DNA from: Chromatiales bacterium
Lineage (GTDB): Bacteria > Pseudomonadota > Gammaproteobacteria > Xanthomonadales > SZUA-36
Assembly (NCBI GenBank): GCA_024640025.1
Contig: JAHEFT010000001.1
Location: 1-44,039 of the forward strand
DNA: 44,039 nt
Direction: 5' to 3'
The notes beneath the pieces are model-generated. The model saw nothing but the letters and a program-made list of their open reading frames with translations. It was not told the origin of the DNA and ran no database searches. The number at the start of each line of letters is the position of its first letter. Within the stretch, counting starts at the first letter, position 1. The translations under genes were made by a program, and so were the position numbers. This document shows positions 32,578 through 42,457 of this stretch, piece after piece.

Positions 32578-33692
32578 ATACGGAATCGGAACCCAAGCTA
32601 CCGGCGCAGCAACCGGGCAAAGCCCTGACCATGGCGCCAAACCGGCTTGCGGGATCACCTGCCTGTCTTAACTGCGGCACGGAACTGAAAGGACCTTTTT
32701 GCTTTTACTGCGGCCAGCCCGATAAAAACCTGATGCGTTTTTTCCCGGTGCTGCTGCGCGAATTGCTCGAAGACACGTTTGATTTCGACTCCCGCTTCCT
32801 GCGAACCATTAAACCATTGTTGTTCAAACCCGGTAAGCTGACGCGCGATTATCTCGAGGGCCGTCGTTTCCGTTATGTGCCGCCTTTGCGGCTCTATATC
32901 TTCTCCAGCATCGCTTTTTTCTTCCTGGCTGCGTTGATCACCGGTGATGCCATCACGGTCAGCCGGGACCACGATGATGAGCCGGTCGAAAAGACCGAGT
33001 TGAGCGCTGAAGACCAGAAGGATCTGCAGGAAGCACTGGAAAAAGTCGACCCGGCGCTGGCCGCAGAGGTCAACCGGGCCATCGATGAAGCCCAGGGCGA
33101 AGAAACAGGCGCAGATGAAGAAGATCACTCCATTAGTTTCAACGGAAAAGACTGGGACCGCGAGACCAACCCGCTGATCATTCCCCTGATGCCCGATTGG
33201 GTGAACGACTGGGTTAACGATGAAATCGCGGAGTCTCCTGAAAAAGGCCGGCAAATCGAAGAAAACCCGAACCTGATAACAGACAAAATATTTGATGTAT
33301 TGCCGGTGACCATGTTCGTACTCTTGCCGATGGTTGCCTTTCTGTTCAAGTCCTGGTATTTGTTCGCGAAAAAATTCTACTTAGAACATCTTATATTTGC
33401 GCTGCACAACCACTCGTTTATGTTTGTCGTTTTTATGATCATGATGCTCGCCAATACCTTTGCAGGCTGGCGGGAGCCGTCCGAACAAGGCCCCGTCACC
33501 AGCACTGTCTTCTGGTTCAATATCGCCATCTGGACATGGATCCCGGTGTACCTGCTGATATCGCTCAAGCGCGTTTACCAGCAGGGCTGGTGGTTGACCG
33601 TGGCAAAGTTCAGCTGCATCGGGATTTCGTACCTGGTTCTCCTGGCCCTGGCCACGTCGGTCGTCGCGTTAATCAGCTTCGTGCTGCTTTGA
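32574..33692 (+). CDS. DUF3667 family membrane protein
   Basis: 372 residues. A zinc-ribbon-like CLNCGTELKGPFCFYCGQPD begins near residue 27. The DUF3667 core follows (ELLEDTFDFDSRFLRTIKPLLFKPGKLTRDYLEGRRFRYVPPLRLYIFSSI). A first membrane helix near residue 110 leads to an acidic 120-residue loop (residues about 125-235). Four or so hydrophobic helices complete the C-terminus (ILPMVAFLF, HNHSFMFVVFMIMMLAN). The function is unknown. Translation is coupled to the preceding SDR. Confidence 0.88.
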   Translation: MNTESEPKLPAQQPGKALTMAPNRLAGSPACLNCGTELKGPFCFYCGQPDKNLMRFFPVLLRELLEDTFDFDSRFLRTIKPLLFKPGKLTRDYLEGRRFRYVPPLRLYIFSSIAFFFLAALITGDAITVSRDHDDEPVEKTELSAEDQKDLQEALEKVDPALAAEVNRAIDEAQGEETGADEEDHSISFNGKDWDRETNPLIIPLMPDWVNDWVNDEIAESPEKGRQIEENPNLITDKIFDVLPVTMFVLLPMVAFLFKSWYLFAKKFYLEHLIFALHNHSFMFVVFMIMMLANTFAGWREPSEQGPVTSTVFWFNIAIWTWIPVYLLISLKRVYQQGWWLTVAKFSCIGISYLVLLALATSVVALISFVLL

Positions 33693-33735
33693 ACACTATC
33701 CCGGATACGGCGAGTTAAGCTTTTCGCCTTGATCC

Positions 33736-35076
33736 TCAGGAAAACATATAGTCGTTCAGTATATTCTCCACCCACTCCTGTTTTCCGCTTTCCTGTATGG
33801 GCTCCGGACTACCTGCGGCAAAATCACGAAGATCTGCCAAACCCAATTCACCGGCCTCGAATCGCCTTCCGGCCGTTTGGGAAAAGCTGGTATAGCGTGA
33901 TGCCCTGAACTCCTCAAGCTTTCCTTCGGAAACGATACGGTCTGCAATCACCAGTGCACGGGCATAAGCGTCCATGCCGCCGATATGCCCGAGGAAAAGG
34001 TCCTCGAGGTCCGTCGATTCGCGCCTGACCTTTGCGTCGAAATTGAAACCGCCGCTTCCCAGCCCACCGGCGGCCAGCACAATGATCATGTTCTGAACAC
34101 AGTCGTACATGTCCATCGGAAACTGGTCGGTGTCCCAGCCGTTCTGGGGATTGCCCCGGTTGGCATCGATCGAGCCCAGCATGCCGGCGTCCACGCACAT
34201 CTGCAGATCGTGTGCCGAACTATGGCCTGCCAGCGTAGCGTGATTCGCCTCGATATTGAGTTTGAAATCCTGGTCCAGTCCATGCTGGCGCAGGAAACCG
34301 ATCACGGTTTGCGCATCGACGTCGTACTGGTGGTACATTGGCTCCATCGGCTTGGGCTCGATCAGGAAAGTTCCTTTGAAACCGATCGAACGCCCATAGT
34401 CGCGCGCCATGGCCAGAAAGCGGGCAAAGTGCTCCAATTCCCTTTTCGTGTCAGTGTTGAAAAGGCAGGAATAGCCCTCGCGGCCACCCCAGAACACGTA
34501 GTTCTGCCCGCCAAGCTCAACGGTCGCTTCCAGGGCTGCCTTCACCTGGGCGCCGGCATGGGCCACAACGGCAAAATCCGGGTTGGTCGCGCCGCCATTC
34601 ATGTAACGCGGGTGCGAAAACAGGTTGGCCGTACCCCATAGCAGCTCGACGCCGGTCGCCCGTTGCCGCTCTTTGGCCATTGACACCAGCGCACTGAGAT
34701 TGGCTTCGGACTCTGCAACGGTGCTGCCTTCGGGCGCCATGTCGCGGTCATGAAAACAGTAAAAAGGCACATTGAGCTTGGTGAAGAATTCAAACGCGGC
34801 ATCCACCTTGCTGCGGGCGTTCTGCATGGGGTCGCTACTCTCGGACCACGGACGACGGCGCGTACCGGGACCAAAGGGATCGGCGCCGTCGGCACAGAAC
34901 GTGTGCCAGTAACAGGTGGCGAACCGCAGGTGTTCCTCCATGGTCTTGCCGGCCACGATACGATTGGGATCGTAAGCCTTGAAACTCAGGGGATTATCGG
35001 AACCGGGGCCTTCAAATTCAATGCGTTCAATTCCCGGAAAGTATTCCTGGTCTCCAACATATACTGATCTGCTCAT
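33736..35076 (-). CDS. xylA: Xylose isomerase
   Basis: 446 residues, matching the class II enzymes (about 440). Seen: [21 protein letters not shown] (catalytic histidine), [30 protein letters not shown] and [13 protein letters not shown] (metal ligands), and [20 protein letters not shown]. It converts D-xylose to D-xylulose. The gene follows xylB, sharing one base with its stop (TAATG), so the two are coupled. Expression is presumably set by the operator at 36601. Confidence 0.96.
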   Translation of the reverse strand: MSRSVYVGDQEYFPGIERIEFEGPGSDNPLSFKAYDPNRIVAGKTMEEHLRFATCYWHTFCADGADPFGPGTRRRPWSESSDPMQNARSKVDAAFEFFTKLNVPFYCFHDRDMAPEGSTVAESEANLSALVSMAKERQRATGVELLWGTANLFSHPRYMNGGATNPDFAVVAHAGAQVKAALEATVELGGQNYVFWGGREGYSCLFNTDTKRELEHFARFLAMARDYGRSIGFKGTFLIEPKPMEPMYHQYDVDAQTVIGFLRQHGLDQDFKLNIEANHATLAGHSSAHDLQMCVDAGMLGSIDANRGNPQNGWDTDQFPMDMYDCVQNMIIVLAAGGLGSGGFNFDAKVRRESTDLEDLFLGHIGGMDAYARALVIADRIVSEGKLEEFRASRYTSFSQTAGRRFEAGELGLADLRDFAAGSPEPIQESGKQEWVENILNDYMFS

Positions 35077-36575
35077 TAGTTTTGCCTTTCGGTGTAGAGG
35101 GGGGTAATGGCGCGTACCGATTGCTGGTAGCTTCGATACGCATCGTTGTAAAAATTGACCGATGATTCTTTTGGTTCACAGCACAATGCTTCGTTCCTGG
35201 TCAGGTGTGCGCTGGCGATGTCGCGCAAGTCCATTCCGCGCCCATGATCGAGAACCGAAAGCGCCTGCAGGGCGGCGCCGAAGGAGGCGCCTTCATCCTG
35301 CTCAAGCACGTTCACCGGCGCTTTGCAGACATCAGCGACGATCTGCCGCCAGGTCGCGCTTCCGGACCCGCCACCGGTCAGTAGAATTTCGGAGGCTTCG
35401 AGGCCCAGTTCCCGTAGCTGGTCAATGCCATACCGGAGTGCAAAGGTCGCCCCTTCCAGGGCCGACCGGAGCAGGTTTTCCGGACGTGTATTGTGACTGT
35501 CGAGACCCAGGATACAAGCCTTGGCGCGGGGTAAATTCGGTGTGCGTTCACCGTTAAAAAACGGCAGCGTGATCACGCCGTCCGCCCCTCGCGGAGAACT
35601 GCTCACGCGGGCTTCAAATTCTTTGATATCAGACCTCAGCAGGCTTCTCATCAACTCGGTGCTGACCGTGCAGTTCATGGTGCACAACAGCGGGAGCCAG
35701 CCGCCGTTTGAGGAGCAGAAAGCCGCTATTTCGCCATTCGGATCAATGACCGGCTGGTCCGAATAGGCGTAAACCGTACCGGAAGTGCCCAGACTCATGG
35801 TCACTTTGCCCGGTGTGACATTCCCGGTGCCAATGGCGCCCATCATGTTGTCCCCACCACCGCTGGAAACCGGAATGCCCTCCGGCAACCCGGTGCGCTG
35901 GGCCACTTCGGCCAGGATGTAGCCAATCACATCCGGTTGTTGGCGTAACGGTGGCAGGCAGTCGGCCAGGTCACGGCCCGGGTCTATCGCGGCCAGCATC
36001 CCTTGCGACCATCTCCGCTTACGGATGTCGAGAAATCCCGTGCCGGAGGCATCGCCGGCTTCCATGCAACGTTCCCCGGTCAGGTAAAAATTGAGATAGT
36101 CATGCGGCAGAAGAATGGTTTTCATCTGCTCGTACAACTCCTCGCTTTTCTTGCTGAACCACCGGATCTTGGATGCCGTGTATCCCGGTAGAACCAGGTT
36201 TCCGACATCCTTGAGACACCGCTCCGCTCCACCGAAGGCCTGCGTGATTTCGGCACACTCTTGCACTGTTGATGTGTCACACCAGAGCTTTACCGGAGCA
36301 AGCACTTCACCGGATTTACTCAGGGGAACAAATCCGTGCTGCTGCCCGGAAACACCCACCGCAACCGCTGATTTCAGGACAGCCGGATCAACCTTGCCGA
36401 GCGCCTCGTGCAATGCATTGAGCCACCAGTGCGCCTGTTGTTCCGCTGCTCCCTCGTCGTTTTGATACAGGTCAAGGCTGGCGCTCTCCGAGGCGACGAT
36501 TTCCCGCTTTGAAAAATCATAGAAGATCACCTTCAGCGATTGGGTGCCCAGATCAATTCCAATAGTAGTTTGCAT
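35076..36575 (-). CDS. xylB: Xylulokinase
   Basis: About 499 residues from ATG 36575; another ATG at 36587 is also in frame. An FGGY kinase: [18 protein letters not shown] is the first phosphate loop, [12 protein letters not shown] follows, and [17 protein letters not shown] carries the catalytic aspartate. C-terminal [20 protein letters not shown] closes the ATP site. It phosphorylates D-xylulose for the pentose phosphate pathway. It is the first gene of xylBA, opposite in direction to the LacI regulator. No xylose transporter or mutarotase is in the window. Confidence 0.95.
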   Translation of the reverse strand: MQTTIGIDLGTQSLKVIFYDFSKREIVASESASLDLYQNDEGAAEQQAHWWLNALHEALGKVDPAVLKSAVAVGVSGQQHGFVPLSKSGEVLAPVKLWCDTSTVQECAEITQAFGGAERCLKDVGNLVLPGYTASKIRWFSKKSEELYEQMKTILLPHDYLNFYLTGERCMEAGDASGTGFLDIRKRRWSQGMLAAIDPGRDLADCLPPLRQQPDVIGYILAEVAQRTGLPEGIPVSSGGGDNMMGAIGTGNVTPGKVTMSLGTSGTVYAYSDQPVIDPNGEIAAFCSSNGGWLPLLCTMNCTVSTELMRSLLRSDIKEFEARVSSSPRGADGVITLPFFNGERTPNLPRAKACILGLDSHNTRPENLLRSALEGATFALRYGIDQLRELGLEASEILLTGGGSGSATWRQIVADVCKAPVNVLEQDEGASFGAALQALSVLDHGRGMDLRDIASAHLTRNEALCCEPKESSVNFYNDAYRSYQQSVRAITPLYTERQN

Positions 36576-36600
36576 GGCAGGTAACATCGCATCGCAGTGG

Positions 36601-36641
36601 TGTAAACGTTTACATTATACACAGCAAACCGCAACACTCAA
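36601..36641 (-). promoter_or_regulatory. xylBA promoter with LacI-type operator O1
   Basis: On the minus strand, TTGAGT (36636-36641) and a perfect TATAAT (36614-36619) are 16 bases apart. Directly after the -10, at 36601-36614, lies the perfect 14-bp palindrome TGTAAACGTTTACA. It would cover the transcription start, a classic repressor position. An identical site sits 59 bases away at 36660. Confidence 0.85.
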
Positions 36642-36645
36642 CCGT

Positions 36646-36675
36646 TTGACCCAAATGAATGTAAACGTTTACAAT
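36646..36675 (+). promoter_or_regulatory. Promoter of the LacI-family gene with operator O2
   Basis: On the plus strand, TTGACC (36646-36651) and TACAAT (36670-36675) are 18 bases apart. The second copy of TGTAAACGTTTACA (36660-36673) occupies the spacer and most of the -10. This placement predicts autorepression by the regulator. Confidence 0.8.
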
Positions 36676-36699
36676 TCAGACTGCCACCACACCGGATCA

Positions 36700-37770
36700 A
36701 TGATGGTAAACCCCACCACAATGCCTGAACAGGTGCGAGAACCCCCCGGTTCCGTTTCCATCAAGGATGTCGCCCGGATTGCGGGTGTGTCCATTGCCAC
36801 CGTTTCACGCTTCATCAACGACCCGGAACGCGTCAAGGAACAGACGCGGACCCGGGTGCAGGCCGCTATTGCTCAAACCGGATATTCTCCCAATACACTG
36901 GCTCAGAGTTTCCGGCGGGGAAAAACACACCTGATCATGGTTGTACTGCCCTCCGTGGGCGACCCGTTTTTTACCGGGGTCATGAGCGGAATCCGTTCGG
37001 TTGCGGGTGGCAGGGGCTACTCGTTGCTGATCAACGAAACCCAGTTCAACACGATGACCGCGGACGAAATCGGCGCGATGGTAGTGTCCCGGCAAGCCGA
37101 TGGCATTGTATTGCTGGCCAGCCTCTCCCCCTTCGGAAACGAAGTGCTCTCCGCGCATAGCCACCGGACACTTCCGATCGTCATTGGCTGCGAAACCGTT
37201 TCTCCGGAATTGGCGAACTTTCCGGGTGTGCATATCGACAATTCTGCTGCGGCGCAGGAGGCGACCGACTATCTTCTGGCTCTCGGTCACCGGAAAATTG
37301 CTTTCATATACGGCCAGCAGCAGTCCCTGCTGACATCGGACCGTGAGCAAGGCTACCGCGCGTCAATGCACAAGGCCGGTATATCGGTCAGGGAAAGCTG
37401 GGTCGTGGAAGGCAAACTCACCATGGAAGGGGCCATCGCGGCGACCCGTATCCTGCTCGGCCATGCAGACCGCCCCACCGCCATCTTCTGCGCCAACGAT
37501 GAAATGGCCCTGGGGTGCATTTACGCCGTCAAATCTGCCGGGCTGCGTGTGCCGGAGGATGTGTCCGTTGTTGGCTTTGACGACATTCGCTACGCAAGGA
37601 TCTGTGACCCGGCCCTGACCACGGTTTATCAACCCGCCGAAGAAATCGGCGAAAAAGTCATGAACCGGCTGCTGGACGAAATCGAAGGAGGGCGGAGTGG
37701 CAGCGCAGGGGCTGAAATCGTCGCGCATAAACTGGTCGTCAGGAAATCCGCGGCCCCTCCATCAGTCTGA
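36700..37770 (+). CDS. LacI-family regulator of the xylose genes
   Basis: About 356 residues from ATG 36700 (ATGs at 36703 and 36721 are also possible); the open frame back to 36544 runs over the operators. The helix-turn-helix is VSIKDVARIAGVSIATVSRFINDPERVKEQTRTRVQAAI, with the hinge LAQSFRRGKTHLIMVVLP. A periplasmic-binding-protein-like sensor domain then extends to SVVGFDDIRYARICDPALTTVYQPAEEIG. The divergent xylBA genes and two identical palindromes in the shared region make it very likely to be their repressor, with a xylose-related inducer. It differs from AraC-type XylR of enterobacteria. Confidence 0.9.
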   Translation: MMVNPTTMPEQVREPPGSVSIKDVARIAGVSIATVSRFINDPERVKEQTRTRVQAAIAQTGYSPNTLAQSFRRGKTHLIMVVLPSVGDPFFTGVMSGIRSVAGGRGYSLLINETQFNTMTADEIGAMVVSRQADGIVLLASLSPFGNEVLSAHSHRTLPIVIGCETVSPELANFPGVHIDNSAAAQEATDYLLALGHRKIAFIYGQQQSLLTSDREQGYRASMHKAGISVRESWVVEGKLTMEGAIAATRILLGHADRPTAIFCANDEMALGCIYAVKSAGLRVPEDVSVVGFDDIRYARICDPALTTVYQPAEEIGEKVMNRLLDEIEGGRSGSAGAEIVAHKLVVRKSAAPPSV

Positions 37771-37833
37771 ACCCAGCCGGCGCCTGAGATAGATCAAGCC
37801 TGTTGGCAGCCCCGTTCCAGGATCGCTTTGTTG

Positions 37834-39213
37834 TTAACCATATCTCGACTGCAGGTAGGCAAATGCAGCCCTCAAGCCCAGTGCTTCACCGCCCTGCGGC
37901 CTGCCCGGACGGTCGGCCTGGTTCCATGCAAACGTATCGATATGCACCCAGGGAATATCAGGCTCGATGAAAGACTCCAGGAAGAGTGCTGCTGTGATAC
38001 AGCCCCCGTAGGAACTGCTGCCGCTGTTGTTCAGGTCTGCGATGGGACTTTCAATCTGCTTGCGATAGGGCTGGTGCAGGGGCATCGTCCAAAGTGGATC
38101 CTCTACCTCGTCACCCGCATTTTGAATTCCACGTGCCACATCTTCCCGGTTGCTGAACAAAGGCGGGAGATCGGCGCCTAGTGCGATGCGCGCTGCCCCG
38201 GTCAATGTCGCAAAATCAATCACCAGGTCAGGGGCCGACTCACAGGCATAGGCCAGGGCATCTGACAGCACCACCCGCCCTTCCGCATCGGTATTGCCGA
38301 TTTCCACGGACAGGCCTTTCCGGGTCGGAATGATATCCCCGGGCCGGTAGGCATTGCCGGAGACCGAATTTTCCACTGCGGGAATCAACAGTTTCAATCG
38401 TACTGGCAGGTTATGCTCCATAACCAGCCGCGCAAGGGCCAGTGCATGGGCAGCACCCCCCATATCCTTTTTCATCAGTTGCATGCCAGCCGCGCTTTTC
38501 AGGTCCAGCCCGCCGGTATCAAAGCACACACCTTTGCCGACCAGCATAAGCACCGGCAAGTCAGTTTCTCCCCAGCTCAATTCAAGCAACCTTGGTTCAC
38601 TGCTGGAAGCGCGTCCGACTGCGTGAATCGCTGGAAAATTTCGCGTCAGCAATTCTCCGCCCACGATGAAATCGGTTTCGGCTTTGAATTCGTCTGCTTC
38701 GCTGATGACCGCATCGGCAAGCTGCGCAGGGCCCATGTGCTCGGTCGGGGTATTGACCAGGTCCCGAACCAGGGTTTGCGCCCGGAGCAGGGAGCGGACA
38801 TTGCTGTCGACATCTTCATCCAGCAACAGAACGGGCCTGGACTTTTTATTCACCTTGTACCGGTCAAACCGATAGGAAGACAGGCCCCATCCCAGGCTGG
38901 CCAGCATCCGGTGCTCCCAGGGCCAGTCACAATCGAGGCGATAATTACCTTCAGGCAACGCGGTAGCTGCCGAAGCCAGGCGATACAGGAAGCCCTGTTC
39001 ATCAGTACCGAACAACCAGGATTCCAGGCCGCCGTTATGCCCCGGCAAGGCGCAGAGCTGGCCGGGAGACGCCTTGAAACCGTAGGCTTCCAGCCACTTG
39101 AGCTGTGCCGGAGAAGCCAGCTGCTTCCAATGGTCAAAGCTTTTTGCCGTAACGGGAATCAAGGGAACGACAACTTGGTCGGCCTCGAGGTCACTGATTG
39201 AGAGATAGCACAT
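37834..39213 (-). CDS. M17 leucyl aminopeptidase family protein
   Basis: About 459 residues from ATG 39213; a TTG at 39225 would add four. The catalytic domain is clear: VGKGVCFDTGGLDLKSAAGMQLMKKDMGGAAHAL holds the first metal ligands, and NTDAEGRVVLSDAL is the M17 signature. The N-terminal domain diverges from PepA (WLEAYGFKASPGQLCALPGHNGGLESWLFG). Length and domain are closer to the PepB-like group than to PepA of about 500 residues. It removes N-terminal residues from peptides in the cytoplasm using two metal ions. It has its own short gap to the DegQ-like gene upstream (86 bases). Confidence 0.9.
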   Translation of the reverse strand: MCYLSISDLEADQVVVPLIPVTAKSFDHWKQLASPAQLKWLEAYGFKASPGQLCALPGHNGGLESWLFGTDEQGFLYRLASAATALPEGNYRLDCDWPWEHRMLASLGWGLSSYRFDRYKVNKKSRPVLLLDEDVDSNVRSLLRAQTLVRDLVNTPTEHMGPAQLADAVISEADEFKAETDFIVGGELLTRNFPAIHAVGRASSSEPRLLELSWGETDLPVLMLVGKGVCFDTGGLDLKSAAGMQLMKKDMGGAAHALALARLVMEHNLPVRLKLLIPAVENSVSGNAYRPGDIIPTRKGLSVEIGNTDAEGRVVLSDALAYACESAPDLVIDFATLTGAARIALGADLPPLFSNREDVARGIQNAGDEVEDPLWTMPLHQPYRKQIESPIADLNNSGSSSYGGCITAALFLESFIEPDIPWVHIDTFAWNQADRPGRPQGGEALGLRAAFAYLQSRYG

Positions 39214-39299
39214 GTTTCGGATCAACCTTCAAAAACAAAGACCGAGGATAAATCAAATCCCTTTGCTTACACAATTCAGAACCCCGGGCAGGTGGGTAT

Positions 39300-40664
39300 T
39301 TAATCCACCCTGACAACGTAATCAGAGCCGTTGCGGCGGACCTCGAAAAACAGGCTGCCCCTGACAGACGGAACCACTTCCTGGAATTCAGCCAGGCCGG
39401 GGGTTTTCATGCGGTTACATCCCATGATCACATCCCCTGGGCGCAAACCCCTGCGCGCCAGCCTGCTGCCAGGCTCCAACTCGGAAATAAGCACACCTTG
39501 CACACCGCTTGACCGCAGCTTCTGAGGTAACTCCTCAAACTGTGCACCGGCCAACCGCGCGTCAATTTCAGCCCCCCCGACGGCTTTCAGCTCTTCCACT
39601 TTCACCATCAGTTCCTTGTCCGACTGGTTTCGCACGATTTCCAGTTTGAGCACCTCACCAACCGGGAACTGGCCCTCGTAATTGTGAAATTCCTGCATGT
39701 TCCGGACTGGATAGGTCCCTATCGTCTTGATGACATCACCCGCGAGAAGCCCGGCTATATCGGCCGCAGATCCTTCCGCCACTTCAGAGACCAGCACACC
39801 CTGGCCTTTCTCTATATCGAACGCCGTGGCCAGTTCAGCGGTCAGATCCTGGACCGAAATACCCAGGGTTCCGCGCCGGACTTCGCCAAACTCTCTCAAC
39901 TGGTCCATCACATAGCGGGCCATGTCGGATGGAATCGCAAATCCGATACCCACGTTGCCGCCGCTGGGCGTAAATATGGCGCTGTTGATACCGACCAGTT
40001 CGCCGCGCAGATTGATCAGGGCGCCCCCCGAATTGCCCGGATTGATGGAAGCATCCGTCTGGATGAAATTCTGGAATTCCAGCCCGCGAAAGCCGATGCG
40101 CCCGAGCGCACTGACAATTCCGGAAGTCACTGTCTGGCCAAGGCCGAATGGATTGCCCACAGCCACCACGAAATCCCCAACGCGCAGGCGGTTGGAATCT
40201 GCGAAAGACAGCGCCTGCAGATCATCTGCCGGAATACGCACCATGGCGAGATCGGTGTCGGGGTCTGTCCCAATGACCTCAGCCTCGAAGCTCCTGCCGT
40301 CCGAAAGGGTCACCGAGATATCATCCGCCCCGGCAATCACGTGATTGTTGGTGAGCACAAACCCTTCTTTTGCATCCACGATTACCCCGGAACCCAGGCT
40401 CTGTGAGATCCTCTCGCGCGGCGCATCGGGAATGTTGAAAAAACGGCGGAAAAACGGATCGTCCATCAACGGACTGCGCACCCGGACACGGGTCTGGGTG
40501 TAGACATTTACGACCGATGGCGTGACCTGTTCCAGCACGGGCGCCAGCGACGGCAACGGTTCACCACCCATCGCCGCGGGCAGCCCGGCAAGGCCCGCCT
40601 CAGGCGCCAACAGCAGGTAAAGGGAAAAAAGCACAGTCAATTTCCACTGGGTAGATCGCTTCAC
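39300..40664 (-). CDS. DegQ/DegP-type periplasmic serine protease
   Basis: About 454 residues from GTG 40664, which follows an AGGAG by six bases; an upstream in-frame start at 40697 lacks this. The signal peptide is WKLTVLFSLYLLLAPEAGLAG. The trypsin-like domain has the triad in LTNNHVIAG, DTDLAMVRI and INPGNSGGALI, with Q-linker LoopA SPLMDDPFFRRFFN. Two PDZ domains follow (LGISVQDL from about residue 265; GVLISELEPGSRLARRGLRPGDVIMG near the end). It degrades misfolded envelope proteins. Length matches DegQ (455). Confidence 0.93.
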   Translation of the reverse strand: MKRSTQWKLTVLFSLYLLLAPEAGLAGLPAAMGGEPLPSLAPVLEQVTPSVVNVYTQTRVRVRSPLMDDPFFRRFFNIPDAPRERISQSLGSGVIVDAKEGFVLTNNHVIAGADDISVTLSDGRSFEAEVIGTDPDTDLAMVRIPADDLQALSFADSNRLRVGDFVVAVGNPFGLGQTVTSGIVSALGRIGFRGLEFQNFIQTDASINPGNSGGALINLRGELVGINSAIFTPSGGNVGIGFAIPSDMARYVMDQLREFGEVRRGTLGISVQDLTAELATAFDIEKGQGVLVSEVAEGSAADIAGLLAGDVIKTIGTYPVRNMQEFHNYEGQFPVGEVLKLEIVRNQSDKELMVKVEELKAVGGAEIDARLAGAQFEELPQKLRSSGVQGVLISELEPGSRLARRGLRPGDVIMGCNRMKTPGLAEFQEVVPSVRGSLFFEVRRNGSDYVVRVD

Positions 40665-40816
40665 ATCAACTCCTGTCCTGGTACAACGGTAGCCCACGGC
40701 TCCCGCGCGCTACCGCATTTGACCCGCTTGCAGCCGAGAGGTTCTGGCGCCAGAGTAAAACACCAAAAAAGGCAGTTGGCCACCCGTATTTGGCATCATT
40801 CCAAATTCGTGAATAC

Positions 40817-40845
40817 TTGCCATTTGGCCAAAAACCGGATATATA
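40817..40845 (+). promoter_or_regulatory. Candidate sigma-70 promoter for the HNH gene
   Basis: TTGCCA (40817-40822) and TATATA (40840-40845) are separated by exactly 17 bases in an AT-rich stretch. The predicted start near 40852 places the palindrome at 40866-40881 inside the leader of the following gene. Confidence 0.55.
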
Positions 40846-40865
40846 GCCTTAAAACTGAAAGAACA

Positions 40866-40881
40866 ACACAATATATTGTGT
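40866..40881. promoter_or_regulatory. Perfect 16-bp palindrome, likely operator
   Basis: ACACAATATATTGTGT reads the same on both strands and ends 12 bases before the first ATG of the HNH gene. In DNA it fits a symmetric dimer binding site. In RNA its low GC content would make a weak hairpin, so the DNA reading is preferred. Confidence 0.7.
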
Positions 40882-40893
40882 CGTTGAGCATAA

Positions 40894-41529
40894 ATGCAGC
40901 GATGCATTAAGAAAATGGACCACGACTTACAACAACAGGTATTGAGAACCGACGTAGCAGGAATGCCGCTGGAATGGATCGGCTACCAGGATGCGGCACG
41001 CCTGATTGCGCTGGAACAGGTCAGTTACTCACTGGGTCGCATCGTCTACCGCATTCACGGCGGGGTCAATGCCGTCACCGGCATTCAAAGCATCATCGAC
41101 GTTAATGCCATCATCGCGAGCCAGGGTCTGCATCCCCATTCGCACCTGTTTTCCGAATCCTACACACCACCACTGAGCAACAAGGCCCTGTTCCGGCGTG
41201 ACCAGTCCCTCTGCCTGTATTGCGGCGAACAGTTTCCCAATGCCTTGCTTTCGCGTGATCACGTCAATCCCCTGAGCCAGGGCGGTCAGGATATATGGGG
41301 AAACGTGGTCACTGCCTGCAAGCGCTGCAATAATTACAAAGCCGGCAGGACACCCGAACAGGCCGGGATGGAGTTGCTGGCGATTCCCTTCAAACCCACG
41401 CACGCCGAATACGTATACCTGCAGGGCCGGCAAATCCTGGCTGACCAGATGGATTTCCTGTTGGCGCATTTTCCGCGCAACAGCCAGCTGCGTAAAAGAG
41501 CGGAACAAGGCCGGTTGCTGACGGCCTGA
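40894..41529 (+). CDS. HNH endonuclease family protein
   Basis: 211 residues (an ATG at 40915 would give 204). The HNH core lies at about residues 100-150: FRRDQSLCLYCGEQFP, LSRDHVNPLSQGGQDIWGNVVTACKRCNNYKAGR. It shows both CxxC zinc pairs, the catalytic histidine in RDHV and the ACxxCNxxK helix. The N-terminal 95 residues (GYQDAARLIALEQVSYSLGRIVYRIHGGVNAVTG) resemble those of stand-alone chromosomal HNH proteins whose role is unclear. It is not linked to a restriction methylase, intron or phage here. It converges on the exonuclease gene. Confidence 0.88.
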   Translation: MQRCIKKMDHDLQQQVLRTDVAGMPLEWIGYQDAARLIALEQVSYSLGRIVYRIHGGVNAVTGIQSIIDVNAIIASQGLHPHSHLFSESYTPPLSNKALFRRDQSLCLYCGEQFPNALLSRDHVNPLSQGGQDIWGNVVTACKRCNNYKAGRTPEQAGMELLAIPFKPTHAEYVYLQGRQILADQMDFLLAHFPRNSQLRKRAEQGRLLTA

Positions 41530-41551
41530 GGTTATGGCTGAGGTGAGGTAA

Positions 41552-42457
41552 TCAAGCCCGCAGACAACGCTGCCGCAGCATCCCGCCGAATGCCAGGTCA
41601 TCGAACAGTTGATTCAACCGGTCCGCGTCGACCTCGGTGCGGCCCAGTTCGGGTGACAACAGCGTTGATTCCACCGCCGTTTCGATAACGGTAAGCCTGC
41701 GCGCCAGTTCAGCCGTGTCCCGGTTATCGGCGAGTTTCTGTTGCAGCGATTTGGCGCCGCGGATGCCCATGTGCTGCACTTCTTCCAGTCTTTGATAGAT
41801 TTCGTCAAGATCCGAGAAATGGCCCAGCAGGGCCGAAGCCGCTTTCGGCCCCACGCCCGGAATACCGGGAATGTTATCCACCGCATCGCCCGTCAGCGCC
41901 AGGTAGTCCGCCATCTGCTCCGGCAACACACCGAATTTCTCCGTCAGCTGCTTTGCATTCAATTTCAGGTTGCGGGAAAAATCCCACCAGTGATCATTCT
42001 CGCCGATCAGTTGCGCCAGATCCTTGTCGGCGGTCACCACGCAAATTGGATGCCCCCTGGACCGCCAGTATTCAGCGAGCGTTCCGATCACGTCGTCCGC
42101 TTCGTAGCGGCTATCGGCAAAACACTGCAGACCCATGGCTTCGGCAGCGTCCCGGGCCCAGGAAAACTGGCGTTTCAGGTCCTCGGGGGCCGGGTCGCGA
42201 TTGGCTTTGTAGAGCGGATAAATCTCATTGCGGTAATTGGTGGTGAGGGATTCGTCGAACGCGACGGCAACATGCGAGGCGCTGGTTTGTTCCAGTAAGC
42301 TGCACAGAACTCCGATAAATCCATATACCGCGTTGGTCGGTTCGCCCCGGTTATTGACGAATTCTCCAGGCATCGAAAACCAGGCGCGGAAAATATAGAT
42401 ACTCGCGTCAACCAGGTAAACCGGCGGTAAACTGGTGCTCCCGGCTCCCGTCTTCAC
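41552..42457 (-). CDS. 5'-3' exonuclease of the PolA/Xni family
   Basis: 301 residues. PIN-like N-terminal domain with YLVDASIYIFRAWFSMPG, VAFDESLTTNYRNEIYPLYKANR, the acidic cluster SRYEADDVIGTLAEYW and VTADKDLAQLI. A helix-hairpin-helix follows (LTGDAVDNIPGIPGVGPKAASALL). This is the FEN-like nuclease fold of the PolA N-terminal domain, present here as a stand-alone protein longer than E. coli Xni (251 residues). The GTG start overlaps the stop of the upstream beta-propeller gene. Confidence 0.92.
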   Translation of the reverse strand: MKTGAGSTSLPPVYLVDASIYIFRAWFSMPGEFVNNRGEPTNAVYGFIGVLCSLLEQTSASHVAVAFDESLTTNYRNEIYPLYKANRDPAPEDLKRQFSWARDAAEAMGLQCFADSRYEADDVIGTLAEYWRSRGHPICVVTADKDLAQLIGENDHWWDFSRNLKLNAKQLTEKFGVLPEQMADYLALTGDAVDNIPGIPGVGPKAASALLGHFSDLDEIYQRLEEVQHMGIRGAKSLQQKLADNRDTAELARRLTVIETAVESTLLSPELGRTEVDADRLNQLFDDLAFGGMLRQRCLRA

